This document shows, one piece after another, positions 16,313-20,861 of a stretch of 20,861 nucleotides of DNA. The position numbers were made by a program, and so were the translations under genes. Where the stretch lies: positions 1 through 20,861 of the forward strand of contig CAZGOY010000052.1 in assembly GCA_964527565.1 (NCBI GenBank). Direction: 5' to 3'. Numbering within the stretch: the first letter of the stretch is position 1; the number at the start of each line of letters is the position of its first letter. Below the pieces are notes generated by a model. The model was not told the DNA's origin. It saw only the letters and a list, made by a program, of their open reading frames with translations, and searched no databases. The DNA comes from JAGXQV01 sp964527565. GTDB taxonomy: Bacteria > Pseudomonadota > Gammaproteobacteria > Burkholderiales > Sulfuricellaceae.

Positions 16313-16789
16313 TCATGTCGTTGGTGGATGCGGGTCTCGGGGTGCCCAGCGCCGGGCGGCGTGTTCGTCGCTTTCGCGCGCATCGACCCAGCGCGCGCCA
16401 TCGCCGGTTTGTTCCTTTTTCCAGAACGGCGCCTGGGTTTTCAGATAATCCATGATGAATTCGCAGGAGGCGAACGCTTCGCCGCGATGCGCGCCGCTGG
16501 TGGCGACCAGCACGATCTGGTCGGCCGGCTTGAGGGCGCCGACGCGGTGGATGACCAGCGCATCCAGGATGTTCCAGCGCTGCCGGGCTTGTGCGACGAT
16601 ATCTTCGAGCGCCTTTTCCGTCATGCCGGGGTAATGTTCCAGCGTCATTCCGGAAACCTGGGCGTCGTCGTTGAGGTCGCGCACCAGGCCGACGAAGCAG
16701 GCCACTGCGCCGATCCGCGTATCGCCGTAGCGTAGCGCGGCGATTTCCGCGCCGACATCGAAATCTTCGGTTTGTACGCGCACCGGCAT
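16313..16789 (-). CDS. moaE: Molybdopterin synthase catalytic subunit MoaE
   Basis: Large subunit of molybdopterin synthase, which with MoaD converts cyclic pyranopterin monophosphate to molybdopterin by inserting two sulphurs; cytoplasmic. Diagnostic stretches are GAVACFVGLVRD near 28-39, LEHYPGMTEKAL, VIHRVGALKPAD, the conserved GAHRGEAFASCEFIMDYLK and the catalytic PFWKKE. 158 residues including a short basic tail (ARRWAPRDPHPPTT) beyond the usual end. The gene lies one base after the moaD stop and runs up to the pilin gene, so both subunits of the synthase are made from one message. Confidence 0.96.
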   Translation of the reverse strand: MPVRVQTEDFDVGAEIAALRYGDTRIGAVACFVGLVRDLNDDAQVSGMTLEHYPGMTEKALEDIVAQARQRWNILDALVIHRVGALKPADQIVLVATSGAHRGEAFASCEFIMDYLKTQAPFWKKEQTGDGARWVDARESDEHAARRWAPRDPHPPTT

Positions 16790-16790
16790 T

Positions 16791-17045
16791 TCAGCCCCCC
16801 GTCACGGGCGGAAACAGCGCGACTTCATCGCCATCCGCCAGCGGCGTGGCGCCGGCGGCCATCGTCTGGTTGACCGCCAGCCGCACCGGTTTGCCGGGGG
16901 CCAGCTCTTCCTGCCAGACCCCGCCGCGGCTGCGCAGCCAATCGAGCAGGGCGGCGCTGTCGCCGACCGTTGGGGGCAGGTTGACCTGTTCCGATGAGAT
17001 GCCGAAGGCCTCGCGCAAGCGGGCGAAGTAGAGCAGGGTAATCAT
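16791..17045 (-). CDS. moaD: Molybdopterin synthase sulphur carrier MoaD
   Basis: Ubiquitin-fold sulphur carrier. 84 residues, beginning ITLLYFARLREAFG and ending ALFPPVTGG. The terminal Gly-Gly is the site that MoeB adenylates and converts to thiocarboxylate before sulphur is passed to the pterin in the MoaE active site. Its ATG overlaps the moeA stop by four bases (17042-17045) and moaE follows after one base, a tight moeA-moaD-moaE arrangement. No moeB, moaA, moaB or moaC is present in the window, so earlier steps are encoded elsewhere. Confidence 0.96.
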   Translation of the reverse strand: MITLLYFARLREAFGISSEQVNLPPTVGDSAALLDWLRSRGGVWQEELAPGKPVRLAVNQTMAAGATPLADGDEVALFPPVTGG

Positions 17046-18268
17046 AGCAGCCCTCCGAAAGGCAGGAAGGAAACGTTGTCTCCTTGCCGGATCGCGCAGC
17101 CTGCCGCGACATCAATCAGGCCGTCCGCCCAGACGCACGAAGTCAGCACGCCGGAACCCTGGTGCGGGTAGAGTTGCGCCATGGGGATGCCGTCCTCGCC
17201 CGGCGCCAGGCGGGCGCGCAGGAATTCGCGGCGCTTGGGGTCGGGCTTGGGCCAGTCGAAGGCGGCGCGCAAGGTCAGGCGCGGCGGCGCGACTTCGGCA
17301 ACGCCCTGGCGCCGCAGGATGAAGGGGCGCACGAAAATGCAGAAGGTGGCGAATGCCGAAACCGGGTTGCCCGGCAGGCCGATGAAGGGTGTCCCGGCGA
17401 CGCTGCCGAAAGCCAGCGGCTTGCCGGGCTTGACGGCGATTTTCCACAGGTCGATATGGCCAGTCTGTTCGACCGCTGCCTTGACGTGATCTTCCTCGCC
17501 CACGGATACGCCGCCGCTGGTGACGATCAGGTCGGCGCAGGCGGCGGCTTGTTCCAGCACCTTGACGGTGGCGGCCAGGTCGTCCGGGACGATGCCGAGG
17601 TCGATCACCTCACAGCCCAGCGCGGCCAGAAAGCCGCTCAGCACGAAGCGGTTGGAGTTGTAGATCTGGCCGGGTTGCAGCGGCTGGCCGGGCATGACGA
17701 TTTCATCGCCGGTAAAGAAGGCGGCGACGCGCAACTTGCGGAAAACCGGCAGACGCGCCAGCCCGACGGAGGCGGCCAGCCCCATTTCCTGCGGGCGCAG
17801 GCGGATGCCGGGGGTGAGGAGTTGCGCGCCGCTACGGATGTCTTCTCCGGCGCGGCGGATGTTTTCTCCCGCCCTGGGGAGGATGTTGACGATCACCGTA
17901 TCGCCTTCGGCGGCGCAATTCTCTTGCATGACCACCGCATCGCATCCTTGCGGAACCGGCGCGCCGGTAAAGATGCGCGCTGCCGTGCCGGTTTCCAGCG
18001 GCTGGCCGAGGCTGCCGGCGGGGATGCGCTGGGCCACGCGCAGGCGCGCGCCGGGGGCGGGCAGGTCGGCCATGCGCACCGCATAGCCGTCCATGGCGCT
18101 GTTGTCGAGCGGCGGCACGTCCACGCCGGAAAATTGCGCGGCGGCAAGCACGCGCCCCAGGGCACATTCCGTGGCGACGTGTTCCACGCCGTCCAGCGGG
18201 GCAGCGTGTTCCAGCAGGCGGGCGAGGGCTTCGTCCACTGAAAGTAAAGGTTTTCTTGTCGGGTTCAT
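17042..18268 (-). CDS. moeA: Molybdopterin molybdenumtransferase MoeA
   Basis: Inserts molybdate into adenylylated molybdopterin in the last common step of cofactor synthesis. Family motifs in order: VDVPPLDNSAMDGYAVR with Asp60 (equivalent of E. coli Asp59), IFTGAPVPQGCDAVVMQE, GENIRRAGEDI, the MPT-binding TSGGVSVGEEDHVK with the catalytic acidic residue, KPGKPLAFG and FIGLPGNPVSAFATF. The C-terminal domain IV (about 330-408) ends with the usual SGVLTSCVWADGLI segment. 408 residues, complete. Its start overlaps the mobB stop by four bases and its stop overlaps moaD, so all are co-transcribed. Confidence 0.97.
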   Translation of the reverse strand: MNPTRKPLLSVDEALARLLEHAAPLDGVEHVATECALGRVLAAAQFSGVDVPPLDNSAMDGYAVRMADLPAPGARLRVAQRIPAGSLGQPLETGTAARIFTGAPVPQGCDAVVMQENCAAEGDTVIVNILPRAGENIRRAGEDIRSGAQLLTPGIRLRPQEMGLAASVGLARLPVFRKLRVAAFFTGDEIVMPGQPLQPGQIYNSNRFVLSGFLAALGCEVIDLGIVPDDLAATVKVLEQAAACADLIVTSGGVSVGEEDHVKAAVEQTGHIDLWKIAVKPGKPLAFGSVAGTPFIGLPGNPVSAFATFCIFVRPFILRRQGVAEVAPPRLTLRAAFDWPKPDPKRREFLRARLAPGEDGIPMAQLYPHQGSGVLTSCVWADGLIDVAAGCAIRQGDNVSFLPFGGLL

Positions 18269-18777
18269 GCAGTCAGGCCTGTATGGTGCAAAATGAAAGC
18301 GGCGATGGGTTCCGGCTGGTTCAAGTCCAGCCAGGGCAGGGGGATGTCCGATGAGATGTCCGGCGGCGCATCCCCGGCAAGCGCCATGATATGCGGATCA
18401 TCGGGAAACAAAAAGGACTTGCCGTTGGCGGCGCGATACACTTCCAGCTTGGGGAGGGTTTCCCGTTTGTAGCCTTCCACCAGCACCAGGTCGCATGGCG
18501 ACAGGCGCGCCAGGTGTTGCGCCAGATCGGGTTCGGCGGCGTCGCGCAGTTCGTGCATCAGCGCCCAGCGTTTGCTGGATGCGACCAGCACCTCCCGGCA
18601 ACCGGCCTGACGGTGGCGCCAGGAGTCCTTGCCGGGCTGGTCGATGTCGAAATCGTGATGGGTCTGCTTGATGAGCGACACCGCGAGGCCGCGCGCCGTG
18701 AAGAGCGGCAGCAGCTTCTCGATCAACGTGGTTTTGCCGGCGCCCGAGTAGCCGGCGAAGCCGAAAACCTTCGCCAT
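18265..18777 (-). CDS. mobB: Molybdopterin-guanine dinucleotide biosynthesis adaptor MobB
   Basis: GTP-binding P-loop protein that assists MobA in forming the guanine dinucleotide cofactor used by DMSO-reductase-family enzymes. Walker A is GYSGAGKT at residues 9-16. The family motifs IKQTHHDFDIDQPGKDSWRH and LVLVEGYKRETLPKLEVYR follow. I start at ATG 18777 (170 residues), which overlaps the smpB stop by one base (TAATG), instead of the upstream in-frame start 18816 that adds 13 residues lying inside smpB; the core begins exactly at AKVFGFAGYSG. No mobA is seen. The presence of mobB suggests that the organism uses the dinucleotide form of the cofactor. Confidence 0.94.
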   Translation of the reverse strand: MAKVFGFAGYSGAGKTTLIEKLLPLFTARGLAVSLIKQTHHDFDIDQPGKDSWRHRQAGCREVLVASSKRWALMHELRDAAEPDLAQHLARLSPCDLVLVEGYKRETLPKLEVYRAANGKSFLFPDDPHIMALAGDAPPDISSDIPLPWLDLNQPEPIAAFILHHTGLTA

Positions 18778-19220
18778 TATTTGTCGCGCAGCAGGCGCTG
18801 TTTTTCGCGCTGCCACTCGCGTTCCTTTTCCGCCTCGCGCTTGTCGTGCTGTTTCTTGCCCTTGGCCAGCCCGATTTCCAGCTTGATGCGCCCGCGCACG
18901 TAGCGCATGTCGAGCGGCACCAGGGTGAAACCGGCGCGTTCCACCTTGCCGATCAGCTTGCTGATTTCCTCGGCATGCAGCAGCAGCTTGCGCGTGCGCA
19001 CCGGGTCGGGGTTGATGTGCGTGGAAGCAGTGGGCAGCGGGCTGATATGGCAGCCGATGAGAAAAATCTCCCCGCTGCGGATAATCACGTAGGCTTCCTT
19101 GAGCTGCACGCGCCCGGCGCGGATGGCCTTCACTTCCCAGCCTTCGAGGGCCATACCGGCTTCGTACTTCTCTTCGATGAAGTAGTCGTGAAAGGCTTTT
19201 TTATTTTGGGCGATGCTCAT
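18777..19220 (-). CDS. smpB: tmRNA-binding protein SmpB
   Basis: Binds tmRNA and delivers it to ribosomes stalled on broken messages (trans-translation). 147 residues with the conserved opening NKKAFHDYFIEEKYEAG, the OB-fold ALEGWEVKAIRAGRVQLKEAYV, the RTRKLLLH motif, and a basic C-terminal tail (KGKKQHDKREAEKEREWQREKQRLL) that enters the empty mRNA channel. First gene of the minus-strand operon leading into the molybdenum cofactor genes. Divergent from ratA across 88 bases, the arrangement seen in many beta- and gammaproteobacteria. No tmRNA gene (ssrA) is recognisable in the window. The Shine-Dalgarno in front of the ATG is poor. Confidence 0.97.
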   Translation of the reverse strand: MSIAQNKKAFHDYFIEEKYEAGMALEGWEVKAIRAGRVQLKEAYVIIRSGEIFLIGCHISPLPTASTHINPDPVRTRKLLLHAEEISKLIGKVERAGFTLVPLDMRYVRGRIKLEIGLAKGKKQHDKREAEKEREWQREKQRLLRDK

Positions 19221-19308
19221 GGATTCGGGGGGAGGCGTGAGTTTCTCGGGGAAATGCGGTATTTTAGCAGCTTTCTCGAACCCGAATCAGGATAGGCGGC
19301 GGCACGGC

Positions 19309-19743
19309 ATGATGGTGGAAAAATCGGTATTGGTGGGTTATTCGGCGCAACGCATGTACGACTTGGTGGAGCGCGTCGAGGATTATCCCGCTTTCCTGCC
19401 CTGGTGCGGCGGCACCGAAGTGACGCGGCAAGGCGGCGACGCGGTGGTGGCTACGGTGCGCATCGACTATCGCGGTCTGAAGCAGCGCTTTGCCACGGAA
19501 AACACCCATCAGGCGCCGCGGCGCATCGACATGAAACTCAAGGAAGGCCCGTTCAGCCGCCTGGAAGGAAGCTGGCATTTCATCCCCCTGAACGAGACGG
19601 CGTGCAAGATCGAATTCAAGCTGCACTACCTGTTTTCAAGTAAAATCCTGGAAAAACTGGTCAGCCCGGTTTTCGATCACATCGCCAACAGTTTTGTCGA
19701 TGCTTTTGTCAAACGTGCGGAAGAAATCTACGGGGCATCATGA
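19309..19743 (+). CDS. ratA: RatA-type START-domain protein
   Basis: Coenzyme Q-binding/START-fold protein. E. coli RatA was reported to block association of ribosomal subunits, while the Coq10 relatives support ubiquinone function, so the cellular role is still open. The signature is SAQRMYDLVERVEDYPAFLPWC near the N-terminus, followed by VRIDYRGLKQRF, GPFSRLEGSWHFIPL and FDHIANSFVDAFVKRAEEIYG. I start at ATG 19309 (144 residues); an in-frame start at 19213 would reach into smpB's promoter region and adds non-conserved residues, and ATG 19312 is equally possible. The stop overlaps the rnfH ATG by four bases. Confidence 0.93.
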   Translation: MMVEKSVLVGYSAQRMYDLVERVEDYPAFLPWCGGTEVTRQGGDAVVATVRIDYRGLKQRFATENTHQAPRRIDMKLKEGPFSRLEGSWHFIPLNETACKIEFKLHYLFSSKILEKLVSPVFDHIANSFVDAFVKRAEEIYGAS

Positions 19744-20054
19744 GCAATGAAATTTCAGTGGAAGTGGTCTACGCGCTTCCCGAGCAACAAACCATCCTGA
19801 CGGTCCGCGTGGCTGCCGACGCCACGGTGGCGCAGGCCATCGAGCGATCCGGTATCCTGAACAAATTTCCCGAACTTGACCCGGCCAGCCTGAAGGTCGG
19901 CATCTACGGCAAGGCGGTAAAGCTCGACAACGCGCTACGCGACCGCGACCGCGTCGAAATCTACCGTCCCCTGATCGCCGACCCCAAGGTGGCGCGCAAG
20001 AAGCGCACGGAAGGCGACGAAACCAAAAAAGAAGAGGCAGCCGAGGCTGCCTGA
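19740..20054 (+). CDS. rnfH: RnfH/RatB family ubiquitin-like protein
   Basis: Small beta-grasp protein of the RnfH (UPF0125, RatB) family, of uncertain function; it regularly follows ratA. The fold pattern ISVEVVYALPEQQTILTVRV, AQAIERSGILNKFPELD, LKVGIYGKAVKLDNALRDRDRVEIYRPL is clear over residues 4-80, and IADPKVARKKR is the family's conserved end. An additional acidic tail (EGDETKKEEAAEAA) makes 104 residues. It lies in the ratA operon by ATGA overlap. A hairpin just after the stop ends the unit. Confidence 0.94.
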   Translation: MSNEISVEVVYALPEQQTILTVRVAADATVAQAIERSGILNKFPELDPASLKVGIYGKAVKLDNALRDRDRVEIYRPLIADPKVARKKRTEGDETKKEEAAEAA

Positions 20055-20062
20055 TCGGGGGG

Positions 20063-20090
20063 CCGGGAAGTGTGATGACTTCCCGGTTTG
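20063..20090. terminator. Bidirectional hairpin between rnfH and the peroxiredoxin gene
   Basis: Perfect 9-bp inverted repeat CCGGGAAGT (20063-20071) and ACTTCCCGG (20078-20086) with a GTGATG loop, followed by TTTG. It sits between two convergent genes, nine bases after the rnfH stop and 18 bases from the end of the peroxiredoxin gene, so it may stop transcription from both sides. Confidence 0.7.
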
Positions 20091-20103
20091 TGACTGAATT
20101 AAA

Positions 20104-20706
20104 TTACAGTTCGGCGGCGTGCTTGGACAGGTAGTCCGCCACGCCGTCGGTCGATGCCTTCATCCCCGCCTTGCCCTTGCTCCAGCCTGCCGGGCAGACT
20201 TCGCCATGCTGCTCGGTGAATTGCAGGGCATCGACCATGCGGATCATCTCATCGACGTTGCGCCCCAGCGGCAGGTTGTTCACCACCTGGTGCTGCACGG
20301 TGCCGGTCTTGTCGATCAGGAAGGAGCCGCGCAGGGCGACGGCTTCGCCCAGCAGCACGTCGTAGTCGCGGGCGATGGACTTGGAAAGGTCGGCTACCAT
20401 CGGGAATTTCACCTGCCCCAGGCCGCCGTTGTTGACCGGGGTGTTCTTCCATGCCAGGTGGGTGAATTGTGAATCGACGCTGATGGCGATGACTTCGGTA
20501 TTGCGGTCCTGGAATTCCTTCAGGCGGTGGTCGAAAGCGAGGATTTCCGAGGGGCACACGAAGGTGAAGTCGAGCGGGTAGAAAAACAGGACAGCGTATT
20601 TGTCCTTGATGTAGGTCTTCAGATTGAAGCTTTCGTTGATGCTGTTGTCGCCCATGACTGCCTTGGCGGTGAAATCGGGGGCGGGTTTGCCAACCAGAAC
20701 GGCCAT
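20104..20706 (-). CDS. Typical 2-Cys peroxiredoxin (Prx1/AhpC family)
   Basis: Thiol peroxidase that reduces hydrogen peroxide, organic peroxides and peroxynitrite; cytoplasmic dimer/decamer. Active-site motif PLDFTFVCPSE has peroxidatic Cys51, with Thr48 and Arg126 completing the catalytic triad; the resolving Cys171 is in GEVCPAGW. A GGLG motif (94-97) is present, but the C-terminal YF motif is not, so full sensitivity to over-oxidation is uncertain. 200 residues, complete. AAGGAG lies eight bases before the start codon. No ahpF follows, so the reductant may be thioredoxin or another flavoprotein. The gene is alone and convergent to rnfH. Symbol left open because ahpC, prxU and tsaA are all used for this family. 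Confidence 0.95.
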   Translation of the reverse strand: MAVLVGKPAPDFTAKAVMGDNSINESFNLKTYIKDKYAVLFFYPLDFTFVCPSEILAFDHRLKEFQDRNTEVIAISVDSQFTHLAWKNTPVNNGGLGQVKFPMVADLSKSIARDYDVLLGEAVALRGSFLIDKTGTVQHQVVNNLPLGRNVDEMIRMVDALQFTEQHGEVCPAGWSKGKAGMKASTDGVADYLSKHAAEL

Positions 20707-20742
20707 AATGATCTCCTTGGGTAAGTTTTGATTCGAGGGAAG

Positions 20743-20790
20743 TATTTAGAAGCTGTCTAAGAGATTGCCGCAAGTCATGGAGCTTGTCAA
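20743..20790 (-). promoter_or_regulatory. Possible promoter region of the peroxiredoxin gene
   Basis: On the minus strand, a consensus -35 TTGACA (20790-20785) is followed 17 bases later by a poor -10 (CAATCT). A better -10-like sequence (TAAATA, 20748-20743) has only a weak -35 (TTGCGG, 19 bases upstream). I cannot decide between them. No other gene is visible in 20707-20861. Confidence 0.3.
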
Positions 20791-20861
20791 TCCGTCCGGT
20801 TCGGCGCCCTAGTATTTTCCAATCCAAGTATGAGCCTGAAGAGGGTGAAGCAGGGAGTGGG

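Noticed and set aside
17084..18241. 385-codon plus-strand open frame opposite moeA
   Set aside because: Antisense shadow; moeA is complete and in operon with its pathway partners.

Overview
The window looks like a piece of a betaproteobacterial chromosome, possibly Nitrosomonadales or Burkholderiales; this is inferred from GC-rich coding, the smpB / ratA / rnfH arrangement and protein style, and no 16S or other direct taxonomic marker is present. Two housekeeping blocks flank a defence and addiction region of roughly 12.5 kb.

Left edge (1-2340): katG, a complete catalase-peroxidase, closed by a GC-rich hairpin.

Defence block (2548-12827, all + strand, genes overlapping or nearly touching): a type I restriction-modification locus hsdR-hsdM-hsdS, with a YhcG/DUF1016-type PDDEXK nuclease gene between M and S. 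A zeta-toxin-like P-loop gene, a 62-residue protein, a P-loop ATPase split by a frameshift and a PtuB-like HNH nuclease follow. The last two resemble a Septu (PtuA/PtuB) or retron-Ec78-type effector pair, but the ATPase is probably inactive unless the frameshift is bypassed or is a sequencing error. The nuclease gene carries a perfect 12+12 palindrome and a second, imperfect copy of it exactly 36 codons upstream.

Toxin-antitoxin block (12894-14924): an intact Phd-like antitoxin / PIN toxin operon (14238-14924) and, 0.9 kb upstream in the same orientation, a shrunken copy of it (12894-13239). The copy has two internal deletions, a one-base insertion and loss of the first PIN aspartate. Between the two copies sits a GNAT toxin / RHH (DUF1778) antitoxin operon on the - strand. 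A fragment of the unidentified ORF found at 15074 lies just before the intact copy. Unidentified sequence with two related palindromes fills 14925-15409.

Right housekeeping block (15410-20706): a secreted YcfL-like protein; a - strand operon smpB-mobB-moeA-moaD-moaE-pilin with one-to-four-base overlaps or gaps, covering trans-translation, molybdenum cofactor synthesis and a type IV prepilin; the divergent ratA-rnfH pair; and a convergent 2-Cys peroxiredoxin gene separated from rnfH by a bidirectional-looking hairpin. Two peroxide-removing enzymes, KatG and the peroxiredoxin, therefore lie at the two ends of the window.
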